A stretch of 64,000 nucleotides of DNA, taken from positions 3,122,001-3,186,000 of the forward strand of contig JADJGF010000001.1 of NCBI GenBank assembly GCA_016708125.1, in the 5' to 3' direction. The stretch's first letter is position 1. The number at the start of each line of letters is the position of its first letter. The notes beneath the pieces were generated by a model, which was not told the origin of the DNA, ran no database searches, and saw only the letters and a program-made list of their open reading frames with translations. Source of the stretch: Ignavibacteriota bacterium (GTDB lineage: Bacteria; Bacteroidota; Ignavibacteria; Ignavibacteriales; Melioribacteraceae). This document shows, piece after piece, positions 16,029 through 24,605 of the stretch. The position numbers and the translations under genes are program-made.

Positions 16029-16805
16029 TTGAATCAATTAAAAAGAAAATTAGAATATCATTACAAAAAATTTGACGCAAACCAAATTTATCCCGATCCT
16101 ATAATTTTTCCGCGAAAGTTTAAAAGAGAATCTGATATAGAAATTTCTGCATTTATTTCCAGCATATTTGCTTACGGAAGCGTAACACAAATTTTAAATT
16201 CATTGGAAATAATTCATAATTTATTTGGAAATTCACCAACTGATTTTTTTCTGAATTTTGATTCGAAAAATCATAAAGATTTCTTTAAGAATTTTAAACA
16301 TCGATTTTATTCCGGGAATGATGTAAAAAAACTTTTCCAAATTATTAAATATATTTTGGAAGAATACGAATCAATAAAACATCTGTTTTTACTTTATTAT
16401 TTTGATCAAGATAAAAACATTAAAAATTCACTTTCATTTTTTTCGAAAAATTTAATTGAAATTTCGGAAAGAATTTCTGCATCCACAAAAGGCGTTAAAT
16501 TTATGTTTCCCGATCCATTTTCCGGAAGCGCATGCAAACGAATGAATTTATTTTTAAGATGGATGGTTAGGAAAGATGAAATAGATTTGGGAATTTGGAA
16601 AGCTGTAAATAAAAAACAGCTTATAATTCCGGTTGATACACATATTGCAAAGCTGAGCAAAGAATTAGGTTTAACAAAAAGAAAAAATGTTTCTTGGCAA
16701 ATGGCAGAAGAAATAACAGAAAAGTTGAAAAATTTTGACCAAAATGATCCGGTTAAATATGATTTTGCAATTTGTCACATTGGAATTAGAAAAATTAGTT
16801 TTTAG
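16029..16805 (+). CDS. TIGR02757 family protein (HhH-GPD glycosylase-like, unknown function)
   Basis: About 258 aa. The tracts PDPIIFPRKFKRESDIEISA, IFAYGSVTQI, MFPDPFSGSACKRMNLFLRW and IPVDTHIAKLSKELGL match the TIGR02757/DUF2400 family of Bacteroidota. The last tract resembles the helix-hairpin-helix region of HhH-GPD DNA glycosylases, so a DNA-related role is possible but unproven. The start is uncertain: TTG at 16029, just after the pdxJ stop, or an overlapping TTG at 16014; there is no ATG. Confidence 0.75.
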   Translation: MNQLKRKLEYHYKKFDANQIYPDPIIFPRKFKRESDIEISAFISSIFAYGSVTQILNSLEIIHNLFGNSPTDFFLNFDSKNHKDFFKNFKHRFYSGNDVKKLFQIIKYILEEYESIKHLFLLYYFDQDKNIKNSLSFFSKNLIEISERISASTKGVKFMFPDPFSGSACKRMNLFLRWMVRKDEIDLGIWKAVNKKQLIIPVDTHIAKLSKELGLTKRKNVSWQMAEEITEKLKNFDQNDPVKYDFAICHIGIRKISF

Positions 16806-16862
16806 ATCAATTTCCAATTAAAAAGCTGTTATTAACTATTAATAAATTTAATTGCATAAAAA

Positions 16863-16888
16863 TTGGTAAAAGTTTATATTTACGTTTC
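16863..16888 (+). promoter_or_regulatory. Possible Bacteroidota-type promoter for tRNA-Leu
   Basis: TTG at 16863-16865 and TACGTTTC at 16881-16888 resemble the -33 TTG and -7 TAnnTTTG boxes of the Bacteroidota housekeeping sigma factor, with one mismatch and a rather short 15-base spacer. The position, 42 bases before the mature tRNA-Leu, is suitable. Confidence 0.3.
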
Positions 16889-16930
16889 ATTTTAAATGAA
16901 AGTTCTTAAAAAAATTGAAAATACCTAAAT

Positions 16931-17016
16931 GCCGGGGTGGCGGAATTGGTAGACGCATTGGACTTAAAATCCAATGGAAGGTTTCTTCCGTGCCGGTTCG
17001 AGTCCGGCCCTCGGTA
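16931..17016 (+). tRNA. tRNA-Leu (anticodon TAA)
   Basis: An 86-base class II tRNA. The acceptor 5' strand GCCGGGG pairs with CCTCGGT. The D-arm is GGCGGAATTGGTAGACGC. The anticodon stem is TTGGA/TCCAA with loop CTTAAAA, giving anticodon TAA. A long variable arm follows (GGAAGGTTTCTTCC), and the T-arm is GCCGG-TTCGAGT-CCGGC with discriminator A. CCA is not encoded. Confidence 0.96.
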
Positions 17017-17085
17017 CTTGGTTATTTGGGTAAATAAAATTTATAATATTTTTTGGAGAAAAAGATATTAAGCTTTTATCAGACT

Positions 17086-17159
17086 GGGTTCTTAGCTCAG
17101 TTGGTTAGAGCGTCTGCTTGACGTGCAGAAGGTCAAAGGTTCGAATCCTTTAGGACCCA
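17086..17159 (+). tRNA. tRNA-Val (anticodon GAC)
   Basis: A 74-base class I tRNA. The acceptor is GGGTTCT/AGGACCC, with TAGCTCAGTTGGTTAGAG in the D-arm. The anticodon stem is TCTGC/GCAGA with loop TTGACGT, giving anticodon GAC. The T-loop is TTCGAAT and the discriminator is A. CCA is not encoded. It lies 69 bases after tRNA-Leu and 8 bases before a terminator. Confidence 0.96.
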
Positions 17160-17167
17160 CAAAATTT

Positions 17168-17190
17168 CGGAGTTTACTCCGTTTTTTTTT
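17168..17190 (+). terminator. Rho-independent terminator after tRNA-Val
   Basis: Stem CGGAG (17168-17172), loop TTTA, CTCCG (17177-17181), then nine T's. It ends the tRNA transcript only 8 bases before the thrS ATG, so either thrS has its own promoter overlapping this region or some read-through feeds it. Confidence 0.88.
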
Positions 17191-17198
17191 ATAATAAT

Positions 17199-19130
17199 AT
17201 GAATGAAAAAATTAAAATAAAATTTCCGGATAGTTCTGAAAAAGAATTTGATAAAGGTATAACATCTTTACAAATTGCTGAAACAATTTCATCAAAATTA
17301 GCTGAAGATGTTCTAATTGCAAAAGTGAACTCTAAATTGGTTGATTTGAATAAACCAATTATTTATGATTCTACTTTACAGCTTTTTACATTTAATGATG
17401 AAATTGGAAAACATTCATATTGGCATTCAACTTCTCATTTAATGGCTCATGCAATTCAATCAATATTTCCGGAAGCAAAATTTGGAGTTGGTCCAGCAAT
17501 TGAAGGCGGTTTTTATTACGATTTTGATATTGATACAAAAATTACGGAAGCAGATTTAGCAAAAATTGAAAATAAAATGTTGGAAATTGCAAAAGAAAAT
17601 AATCCTTTCCAACGAAGAGAATTAAGCAAAACTGAAGCATTGGATTTTTTCACAAATGTTGGTGATCAGTATAAACAAGAAATAATTTCTGAGCTTGATG
17701 GTGAAACAGAAGTAATAAGTTTATATCACGAAGGAAATTTTACTGATTTATGTATCGGACCGCATATTCCATCAACCGGAAAAATTAAATATGTAAAACT
17801 TATTAATATATCCGGCTCATATTGGCGTGGTGATGAAAAACGCCAAAGTTTGCAGAGAATTTATGGAGTTTCATTCCCTAAAAAGAAAATGCTAGATGAG
17901 CATTTGGAACTTTTAGAAGAAGCAAAAAAACGAGATCACAGAAAATTAGGTAAACAGCTTGGGCTTTTCAGCATTGAAGAAGAAGCTGGTCCCGGTTTAA
18001 TTTATTGGCATCCGAAAGGTGCAATGGTTAGACATGTTGTTGAATCATTTTGGAAAGAAGCTCACTTAAAAAATGGGTATGAATTAGTTTATTCCCCTCA
18101 CATTGGAAAAAGTTGGCTGTGGGAAACAAGCGGACATCTTGTAAATTATAAAGATAGTATGTTTGCCCCAATGAAAATTGATGAACAAGATTATTATATA
18201 AAACCAATGAATTGTCCTTTTCATATAATGATGTATAAATCAAATTTACATTCTTATAGAGATTTACCATTTAGATGGGCAGAACTTGGAACAGTTTATA
18301 GATATGAAAAAAGCGGTGTTTTGCACGGACTTTTACGCGTAAGAGGATTCACTCAAGATGATGCACATATTTTTTGTGCTCAAGAACAAATTGAAGCTGA
18401 AATTATTGAAGTAATCCGTTTTTCAAACTATATGTGGAAAACTTTCAGTTTTGACAAATTGAAATACTATGTCGCTACAAAACCGGAAAAAGCTGTTGGA
18501 AGTGATGAACTTTGGGATAAAGCTACTAATTTGTTAAAAGAAGCTTTAGAATCTGAAGGATTAAAATATGAAATGGATGAAGGCGGCGGAGCTTTTTACG
18601 GACCAAAAATTGATATTAAAGTTAAAGATGCTTTGAATCGACAATGGCAAATGAGCACAATTCAGTTTGATTTTAATTTGCCCGAGAGATTTGACATGAA
18701 ATATATCGGAGAAGATGGAAAAGAACATCGTCCGTTTATGGTTCATAGAGCTTTGTTTGGATCAATTGAAAGATTTATGGGAGTTCTAATTGAACATTTT
18801 GGCGGAGCATTTCCAACTTGGCTTGCACCTGTTCAAGTTGCGATTATTCCGGTTTCACAAAACTTTTTAGATTATGCTGAAGAAGTAAAAAATAAATTAG
18901 TTGAGAATAATATTCGCGTAGAACTTGATACTCGTAATGAAAAAATTGGATATAAAATTAGAGAATGTGAAAATCAAAAAGTTCCTTATATGCTAATTTT
19001 AGGTGAAAAGGAAAAAGAATCCGGAAATATTTCAGTTCGAAAACATAAAGAAGGTGACAAAGGTTCTTTAAATTTAGAAGAATTTATAGTGAATCTTAAA
19101 TCAGAAATAAATAAATTATCTGTTAACTAA
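17199..19130 (+). CDS. thrS: Threonine-tRNA ligase
   Basis: A 643-aa class II aminoacyl-tRNA synthetase with full domain order. It has a TGS domain (about 1-63), an editing domain with the HSTSHLMAHAI tract and the class II core (WHPKGAMVRHVVE; zinc-ligand region KPMNCPFHIMMY; YRYEKSGVLHGLLRVRGFTQ; motif 3 HRALFGSIERFMGVLIEH). An anticodon-binding domain starts near APVQVAIIPV. It heads the conserved thrS-infC-rpmI-rplT cluster. The start is the ATG 8 bases after the tRNA terminator; no strong ribosome site is evident. Confidence 0.98.
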   Translation: MNEKIKIKFPDSSEKEFDKGITSLQIAETISSKLAEDVLIAKVNSKLVDLNKPIIYDSTLQLFTFNDEIGKHSYWHSTSHLMAHAIQSIFPEAKFGVGPAIEGGFYYDFDIDTKITEADLAKIENKMLEIAKENNPFQRRELSKTEALDFFTNVGDQYKQEIISELDGETEVISLYHEGNFTDLCIGPHIPSTGKIKYVKLINISGSYWRGDEKRQSLQRIYGVSFPKKKMLDEHLELLEEAKKRDHRKLGKQLGLFSIEEEAGPGLIYWHPKGAMVRHVVESFWKEAHLKNGYELVYSPHIGKSWLWETSGHLVNYKDSMFAPMKIDEQDYYIKPMNCPFHIMMYKSNLHSYRDLPFRWAELGTVYRYEKSGVLHGLLRVRGFTQDDAHIFCAQEQIEAEIIEVIRFSNYMWKTFSFDKLKYYVATKPEKAVGSDELWDKATNLLKEALESEGLKYEMDEGGGAFYGPKIDIKVKDALNRQWQMSTIQFDFNLPERFDMKYIGEDGKEHRPFMVHRALFGSIERFMGVLIEHFGGAFPTWLAPVQVAIIPVSQNFLDYAEEVKNKLVENNIRVELDTRNEKIGYKIRECENQKVPYMLILGEKEKESGNISVRKHKEGDKGSLNLEEFIVNLKSEINKLSVN

Positions 19131-19133
19131 TTT

Positions 19134-19147
19134 AGGAGGTTTTCATC
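19134..19147 (+). promoter_or_regulatory. Strong Shine-Dalgarno with AUC start codon for infC
   Basis: AGGAGG at 19134-19139 lies 5 bases before ATC at 19145-19147. The frame from this ATC gives AQEKQRVNEEI, the canonical IF3 N-terminus, and no ATG, GTG or TTG occurs in frame before codon 19. In E. coli the rare AUU start of infC lets IF3 repress its own translation, and the same logic is likely here. Confidence 0.85.
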
Positions 19148-19678
19148 GCTCAAGAAAAACAGCGCGTTAATGAAGAAATAAGACATCCAGAAGTAAGATT
19201 GCTTGGACCGGATAACCAGCAATTAGGAATTTATACTTCATTTAATGCACTAAAAAAAGCTCAAGAACAAGGTTTGGATTTAATTGAAATTGCTCCTCAA
19301 GCAAAACCACCGGTTTGTAAAATTATTGATTTTGGAAAATATCAATATGAATTACAGAAAAAGGAGAAAATTCAAAAGAAGAAACAACATGTTACAGTGT
19401 TAAAAGAAATTAGATTGCATCCTAATACTGATACACATGATTTTGAATTCAAATCCAGACATGCAGAAAAATTTCTTAGCGAAGGAAATAAAGTTAAAGT
19501 TTCTGTTATTTTTAAAGGAAGAGAACTTGCCTACAAAGATCACGGAAAAGAATTATTAGTAAAATTTATTGAAAGTTTAGGTGAAGTTTCAACTGTTGAG
19601 CATGAAATTAAATTTGAAGGAAAAGCAATGCATGCTATTCTTCAGCCAAAAAAAATAAAAAGTAAAAAGACAAAATAA
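19145..19678 (+). CDS. infC: Translation initiation factor IF-3 (AUC start)
   Basis: A 177-aa initiation factor that binds the 30S subunit and checks start codon and initiator tRNA. The N domain (VNEEIRHPEVRLLGPDNQQLG), the linker and helix rich in Lys (FGKYQYELQKKEKIQKKK) and the C domain (EIRLHPNTDTHDFEFK; KVKVSVIFKGRELAY) are complete. The start is the non-standard ATC at 19145: beginning at the in-frame TTG at 19199 would delete the conserved first 18 residues. It follows thrS by 14 bases and precedes rpmI. Confidence 0.97.
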   Translation: MAQEKQRVNEEIRHPEVRLLGPDNQQLGIYTSFNALKKAQEQGLDLIEIAPQAKPPVCKIIDFGKYQYELQKKEKIQKKKQHVTVLKEIRLHPNTDTHDFEFKSRHAEKFLSEGNKVKVSVIFKGRELAYKDHGKELLVKFIESLGEVSTVEHEIKFEGKAMHAILQPKKIKSKKTK

Positions 19679-19690
19679 ATAGGTTAGATT

Positions 19691-19882
19691 ATGCCAAAAA
19701 TGAAAAGTAATAGAGGAGCTTCTAAAACTTTTAGAAAAACCGGTTCCGGAAAAATTAAAAGAAACAAAGCTTTTAAATCTCATATTCTTACCAAAAAAAG
19801 TACAAAAACAAAACGAGGTTTAAGAAAAGCTACACTTGTTTCTGATGCTGATTTCAAACGCGTAAAAACAATGATTCAATAA
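19691..19882 (+). CDS. rpmI: 50S ribosomal protein L35
   Basis: A 63-aa basic ribosomal protein. The start MPKMKSNRGASKTFRKTGSG and the LTKKSTKTKRGLRK tract are typical of bL35. It is in the usual place between infC and rplT, and the gene ends in the ribosome site used by rplT. Confidence 0.98.
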   Translation: MPKMKSNRGASKTFRKTGSGKIKRNKAFKSHILTKKSTKTKRGLRKATLVSDADFKRVKTMIQ

Positions 19883-19898
19883 AAGGAGTTTGTGTAAA

Positions 19899-20246
19899 AT
19901 GCCTAAAGCAAAAAATAACGTTGCCTCTCGTGCACGTAGAAGAAAATTATTAAAACTTGCAAAAGGTTACTGGGGTTCAAGAAGTAAAGTTTATACAGTT
20001 GCAAAGCACTCGGTTGAAAAAGGATTGCAATTTGCTTATAGAGATAGAAAAAATAAAAAGAGAACTTACAGAAGTCTTTGGATTGTTAGAATTAACGCTG
20101 CAGCAAGAATTAACGGAACTACTTATTCTCGTTTAATTAATGCAATGAGTCAAAAAGGAATTGATATTAATAGAAAAATTCTTGCAAGTTTAGCAGTTGA
20201 AAATCCTAATGCCTTTGCTGATATTGTAAAATTCGTTACTGCTTAA
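19899..20246 (+). CDS. rplT: 50S ribosomal protein L20
   Basis: A 115-aa basic protein of the large subunit, needed early in 50S assembly. ASRARRRKLLKLAKGYWGSR, RDRKNKKRTYRSLWIVRIN and YSRLINAMSQKGIDINRK are typical of bL20. I chose the ATG at 19899, which gives the canonical MPKAKNN start 11 bases after AAAGGAG; a GTG at 19890 would add three residues. L20 often autoregulates this operon, but no specific binding structure was identified here. A strong terminator follows. Confidence 0.97.
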   Translation: MPKAKNNVASRARRRKLLKLAKGYWGSRSKVYTVAKHSVEKGLQFAYRDRKNKKRTYRSLWIVRINAAARINGTTYSRLINAMSQKGIDINRKILASLAVENPNAFADIVKFVTA

Positions 20247-20250
20247 TTTT

Positions 20251-20303
20251 TACCCCTAAAAATCTTCCTTTTAACGGTGGATTAATTTTAGGGGTATTTT
20301 TTT
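20251..20303 (+). terminator. Rho-independent terminator after rplT
   Basis: Perfect 11-bp arms TACCCCTAAAA (20251-20261) and TTTTAGGGGTA (20286-20296) are followed by seven T's. It starts 5 bases after the rplT stop and separates the thrS-rplT unit from pheST. Confidence 0.88.
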
Positions 20304-20319
20304 AAATTTAAGAATCGGT

Positions 20320-21312
20320 ATGAAAGAAAAAATTGAACAAATAAAAAATGAATTTTTACAAGATTCTATTACTATCTCTGATTCTTCATCTCTTGAAAAT
20401 CTTAGAATAAAATATTTTTCCCGCAACGGAATTTATGCGCAGCTTTTTGAAGAATTCAAAACTTTATCAAAAGATGAAAAACCTAAATATGGTAAAGTTT
20501 TAAATGAAGAGAAAAATATTGCTCAAAATATTTTTGATGAATTAAAAAATAAAATTGATGCAAATAATCAATCGCATAAAAATCAAATTGATTTAACACT
20601 TCCCGGAAGAGAAAAAGAAATTGGAACACTTCACGTTTTAACTCAAACTTTAAATGAAATAAAATCAATATTTAAAGGATTGGGTTTTTCAGTTTATACC
20701 GGACCGGAAATTGAATCTGATGAAAATAATTTTGAATTGCTAAATTTCCCGGATGATCATCCGGCGAGAGATATGCAAGATACATATTTTATTACTGAAT
20801 CATTTTTATTACGCACACACACATCGCCGGTTCAAGTTAGATTAATGAAAAATAGCAAACCCCCGTTTCGTGCAATAATGCCGGGCAGAGTTTATAGAAA
20901 TGAAGCAATCAGTGCAAAAAGTTACTGCTTGTTTCATCAAGTTGAAGGATTGGTGATTGATACTGATATTACTTTTGCAGAATTAAAAGGAACGTTAGTT
21001 TATTTTGCAAAACAACTTTTTGGCGAAGATGTAAAATATAGATTTAGAGCAAGTTTTTTTCCGTTTACTGAACCAAGTGCAGAAGTTGATATTTGGTGGC
21101 AGCCGAAAGGTAAAGAAGGAAAATGGCTTGAAATTCTTGGCTGCGGAATGGTTGATCCGAATGTTTTGAAAAATTTAAATATAGATTCTGAAAAATATAT
21201 TGGTTACGCATTTGGAATGGGAATTGAAAGAATGGCTATGCTTAAATACGGAATTGACGATATTAGACTTTTCTACGATAGCGATAAAAGATTTTTAAAT
21301 CAATTTAAATAA
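20320..21312 (+). CDS. pheS: Phenylalanine-tRNA ligase alpha subunit
   Basis: A 330-aa catalytic subunit of the (alpha-beta)2 class II synthetase. It has an N-terminal coiled-coil (about 1-90), then the catalytic core: motif 1 region IKSIFKGLGFSVYTGPEIE, motif 2 PGRVYRNEAISAKSYCLFHQ, EPSAEVDIWW and motif 3 GYAFGMGIERMAMLKYGIDD. Length is normal. It is followed after 15 bases by pheT. Confidence 0.98.
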   Translation: MKEKIEQIKNEFLQDSITISDSSSLENLRIKYFSRNGIYAQLFEEFKTLSKDEKPKYGKVLNEEKNIAQNIFDELKNKIDANNQSHKNQIDLTLPGREKEIGTLHVLTQTLNEIKSIFKGLGFSVYTGPEIESDENNFELLNFPDDHPARDMQDTYFITESFLLRTHTSPVQVRLMKNSKPPFRAIMPGRVYRNEAISAKSYCLFHQVEGLVIDTDITFAELKGTLVYFAKQLFGEDVKYRFRASFFPFTEPSAEVDIWWQPKGKEGKWLEILGCGMVDPNVLKNLNIDSEKYIGYAFGMGIERMAMLKYGIDDIRLFYDSDKRFLNQFK

Positions 21313-21327
21313 AGTGAGGAAAAAGTT

Positions 21328-23724
21328 TTGATAGTTTCACTTAATTGGTTGAAAGAATACGTAAACTTAGAGGGAATTTCTGTTCAAGAAATTGTTGATA
21401 AATTAACAACTTCCGGATCTGAAGTTGAAGAAGTAATTGATAAATCTAGTGAATTTAATAATATAAATGTTGCAAAAGTTGAAAATGTAAAAAAACATCC
21501 CAACGCAGATAAACTTTCTGTTTGCAAAGTTAACGATGGAACTAAAATTTATGATGTTGTTTGCGGCGCGCCAAATGTTCAAGCGGGACAAACAGTTGCG
21601 TTTGCAAAAGTTGGTGCAATTATTCCAAATGGAAAATTTGAAATTAAAGAAGCAAAAATTCGTGGTGAAAAATCTTCTGGAATGATTTGCGCAGAAGATG
21701 AACTCGGACTTTCCGAAGATCATTCCGGAATTATGGTTTTAGATGAAAATCTTAAAATTGGTGAACCGCTTGCAAAAGCGTTAAATATGGATGATGTAAT
21801 TCTTGAAGTTGCAATCACTCCAAATCGCTCCGATGAATTAAGTCATATTGGTTTAGCAAGAGATTTATCAGCAATATTTAATCGCGAACTAAATCTTCCA
21901 AAACTTCAAACTGAATTTAAAATTGTTGAAAAAAATAAATTTGCTGAAATCAAAATAGAAAATCTGCAAGCTTGTCCGCGCTATTCCGGAATTGTTGTAA
22001 AAAATATTAAAGTTGACGAATCACCAAAATGGCTGAAAGATAAACTTACCAAAATTGGTTTGCGACCAATAAATAATATTGTTGATATTACAAATTTTGT
22101 TCTTCATGAAGTTGGTCAACCTTTGCACGCTTTTGATTTAGATAAAATTTCCGGAAGTAAAATTATTGTTAAAAATTTTGTTGGTGAAGGTAAATTCACA
22201 ACTTTAGATTCAAAAGAAAGAAATATGTTTTCTTCGGATTTAATGATTTGCGATGCGGAAAAACCAATTGCAATTGCCGGAGTAATGGGCGGAGAAAATT
22301 CCGAAGTAACTTCAGAAACAAAAAATTTATTAATTGAAAGTGCATATTTTAATCCTTCATCAGTAAGAAAAACAGCAAAACATTTAGGTTTATCTTCAGA
22401 TGCATCTTACAGATTTGAAAGAGGAATTGATCCAAACGGAACTTTATTTGCCGGATTGCGAACTGCAGAATTAATTCAGCAAATTGCCGGTGGTGAAATT
22501 ATCACAGAAATAATTGATGTTTATCCGAATAAAATTGAAGAGAAAATTCTTAATGTAAGATTTTCAAGAATTGAAAAAATATTAGGTTTCAAAATTTCCG
22601 AAGAAAAAATAAAATCAATTTTGGTTGGACTAAAATTCCAAATTGTAAATTCCGATGAAGAAAAAATTGAAGTAAAAGTTCCAACTTTCAGAAATGATAT
22701 TGAACGCGAAATAGATTTAATTGAAGAAATTATTAGAATTTATGGATTGGATGAAATTCCACCGGTTCAAAAAATTTCTTTATCATTGAACAAAAAAGTT
22801 GATGAAACTGATTTTGAAAACTCGGTAAAAAATAAATTAATTGCGTTGGAATTTAATGAAGTAATCAGCAATTCGTTATTGAGCGATGAAAAAATAATTG
22901 GAAGTAAAAATCCGATTAAAGTTTTAAATCCGCAAAGTACCGAAATGTCAACGCTTAGAACTACATTGCTTCCGGGAATATTAATGAATATTTCCAGAAA
23001 CATAAAAGTTAAAGAAACCGATTTAAGATTTTTTGAAATTGGCGAAGTATTTTCATCAGTAAATAATAATATAAAAAGTTTTGAAGATATTGAAGAAAAT
23101 CAAAATTTAATTTTGGCAATATGCGGAGAAAGAATAAGTTCAAGCTGGTTCCATAAAAATCAAGAATTTGATTTTTATGATTTAGTTGGATTTAACGATA
23201 GAATTTTATCATCATTAAATTTTAACGGAAAATTTGAAAAAGAATTTGAATGTGATGATAATATTTTTGAATATGGGTTTACTCAGAAAATTGATAATAA
23301 AATTATTGGAATTGGCGGAAAAATAAATCAAGCAATTTTAGAAAAATTTGATATTTCTAAAGATGTTTTTGTTGTAGAATATAATTTAACTCAATTCAAA
23401 ACTTTTGATAGATTATTAAAGAAAAATATTCCGTTATTAAAATATCCGAAAGTGTTCAGAGATTTTAGTTTCATTTTAGATAAAAAAATTACCTATTTTG
23501 AAGTATTGAAGACAATAAAAGAATCTAGTTCTAACCTATTGAAAAATGTAAATTTATTTGATATCTTTGAAAGCGAAAGTTTAGGTATGGACAAAAAAAG
23601 TTTAGCATTTCAGTTAGAATATTTTGATGAAGCCAAAACTTTACGCGAAGAAGAAATTGATGCAGATTTTTGGAAAACAATAGAAGCTGTTAAAATTAAA
23701 TTTAACGCAGAATTAAGAGGTTAA
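21328..23724 (+). CDS. pheT: Phenylalanine-tRNA ligase beta subunit
   Basis: A 798-aa partner of PheS that carries the tRNA-binding and editing functions. The N-terminal tRNA-binding OB fold includes VCGAPNVQAGQTVAFAKVG. B3/B4 editing includes GLRPINNIVDITNFVLHE and GVMGGENSEV. B5, the synthetase-like core and a C-terminal ferredoxin-like anticodon-binding domain follow (LKYPKVFRDFSFILDKKI near the end). The start is TTG at 21328 behind GTGAGGAAAAAG and yields the canonical MIVSLNWLKEYV. Confidence 0.98.
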   Translation: MIVSLNWLKEYVNLEGISVQEIVDKLTTSGSEVEEVIDKSSEFNNINVAKVENVKKHPNADKLSVCKVNDGTKIYDVVCGAPNVQAGQTVAFAKVGAIIPNGKFEIKEAKIRGEKSSGMICAEDELGLSEDHSGIMVLDENLKIGEPLAKALNMDDVILEVAITPNRSDELSHIGLARDLSAIFNRELNLPKLQTEFKIVEKNKFAEIKIENLQACPRYSGIVVKNIKVDESPKWLKDKLTKIGLRPINNIVDITNFVLHEVGQPLHAFDLDKISGSKIIVKNFVGEGKFTTLDSKERNMFSSDLMICDAEKPIAIAGVMGGENSEVTSETKNLLIESAYFNPSSVRKTAKHLGLSSDASYRFERGIDPNGTLFAGLRTAELIQQIAGGEIITEIIDVYPNKIEEKILNVRFSRIEKILGFKISEEKIKSILVGLKFQIVNSDEEKIEVKVPTFRNDIEREIDLIEEIIRIYGLDEIPPVQKISLSLNKKVDETDFENSVKNKLIALEFNEVISNSLLSDEKIIGSKNPIKVLNPQSTEMSTLRTTLLPGILMNISRNIKVKETDLRFFEIGEVFSSVNNNIKSFEDIEENQNLILAICGERISSSWFHKNQEFDFYDLVGFNDRILSSLNFNGKFEKEFECDDNIFEYGFTQKIDNKIIGIGGKINQAILEKFDISKDVFVVEYNLTQFKTFDRLLKKNIPLLKYPKVFRDFSFILDKKITYFEVLKTIKESSSNLLKNVNLFDIFESESLGMDKKSLAFQLEYFDEAKTLREEEIDADFWKTIEAVKIKFNAELRG

Positions 23725-23725
23725 A

Positions 23726-24043
23726 GTGAGTGAATCTACAAAATATGATTTATTCATGAAGGAAATTGAATCATTGGAACAAATGGTTCAGGGGTATGTT
23801 GCAGACACAGAAATTGTTACAAGTGAAAAAATTAATCTTAAGCAAAAAGTTGAAAGTTTATCAAAAGAAAACGAAGTTCTTGTTTTAAAAATTAAAGAAT
23901 TGGAAAAAAAATTAAACACTGCTGATGAAAAATCATCTTTAGGTGGAATTAAAAAAACAAATTTAGATTTGCAAGAAAGACAAAATTTGAAAAATCAAAT
24001 TGATGATCTGATTGCAAGAATTGATTATCATATAAGATCGTAG
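23726..24043 (+). CDS. Small coiled-coil protein, ZapB-like
   Basis: A 105-aa, almost wholly helical protein with heptad-like repeats at about 30-70 (KINLKQKVESLSKENEVLVL, then KIKELEKKLN). It starts with GTG one base after the pheT stop and is followed 48 bases later by zapA. In E. coli ZapB is a short coiled coil that binds ZapA at the division ring. Size, fold and position make a ZapB-like function plausible, but coiled coils are low in information, so this is inference. Confidence 0.65.
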   Translation: MSESTKYDLFMKEIESLEQMVQGYVADTEIVTSEKINLKQKVESLSKENEVLVLKIKELEKKLNTADEKSSLGGIKKTNLDLQERQNLKNQIDDLIARIDYHIRS

Positions 24044-24091
24044 AATTAATTAACAAATTAGTGTTGAAGTTTTAGGTACAGAATAGACAAA

Positions 24092-24391
24092 ATGTCAGAA
24101 AAAAAGAAGCTAAAAGTAAAAATATTTGATAAAGAATTTTCATTGCTCGTAGAAAATGAAGAAATTGCAACAGAATTAGCTAACTATGTAAATAAAATTA
24201 TGGATGAAACAAAAGCGGAATTAAAAGATCAGCCTACAGAAACTATTGCTATAATAGCTGCATTAAATATTGCCTATGATTTATCCGTAGAAAAAAATAA
24301 GTTTAGAGAATTTAGTATACAAGCAACTGATAAAATTAAAAAAATAAAGCTTCTTTTAGACAAATCTGATATTGAGTCCATTCCATCATAA
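24092..24391 (+). CDS. zapA: Cell division protein ZapA
   Basis: A 99-aa protein that cross-links FtsZ filaments. The N-terminal globular part (KKLKVKIFDKEFSLLVENEE, then IATELANYVNKIMDE) and the helical ETIAIIAALNIAYDL tract, followed by a coiled coil, match ZapA. It lies after the ZapB-like gene and directly before a 6S-RNA-like element; zapA next to ssrS is an arrangement known from other bacteria, including E. coli. Confidence 0.9.
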   Translation: MSEKKKLKVKIFDKEFSLLVENEEIATELANYVNKIMDETKAELKDQPTETIAIIAALNIAYDLSVEKNKFREFSIQATDKIKKIKLLLDKSDIESIPS

Positions 24392-24395
24392 ATTT

Positions 24396-24584
24396 CCGCA
24401 CTGCCAATTAATACATGAAAAACTAACAAAGTTCATTAAGGGTTTCTGACTCACAATGTGTATTACAGGCCTCAATCCGATTCGTCGGATTCCGGTAACG
24501 GACTAGTGGAAGTAAAAAGCATTGGGCAGTTTCCCACACTAATAAGGATGAGTTTTTCCATCCTTAGTTGGCAGTTGCGGTTTT
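24396..24584 (+). ncRNA. ssrS: 6S RNA candidate
   Basis: A 214-base non-coding gap between zapA and rny folds as a long closed rod. Outer arms CCGCACTGCCAA (24396-24407) and TTGGCAGTTGCGG (24568-24580) pair over 12 bp with one bulge, enclosing about 160 bases. Inside are a hairpin with a UUCG tetraloop (AATCCGA-TTCG-TCGGATT) and a hairpin AAGGATG/CATCCTT near the 3' side. About 185 bases, the closing stem, a T-rich end and the zapA neighbourhood all fit 6S RNA, which sequesters housekeeping RNA polymerase by mimicking an open promoter. I did not fold the central bubble rigorously. Confidence 0.7.
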
Positions 24585-24605
24585 ATTTCTGTTTTTGGAG
24601 GCATT

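Noticed and set aside
16931..17190. tRNA-linked integration site
   Set aside because: No integrase, direct repeat of the tRNA 3' end or foreign-looking cargo is next to the two tRNA genes; thrS follows directly.
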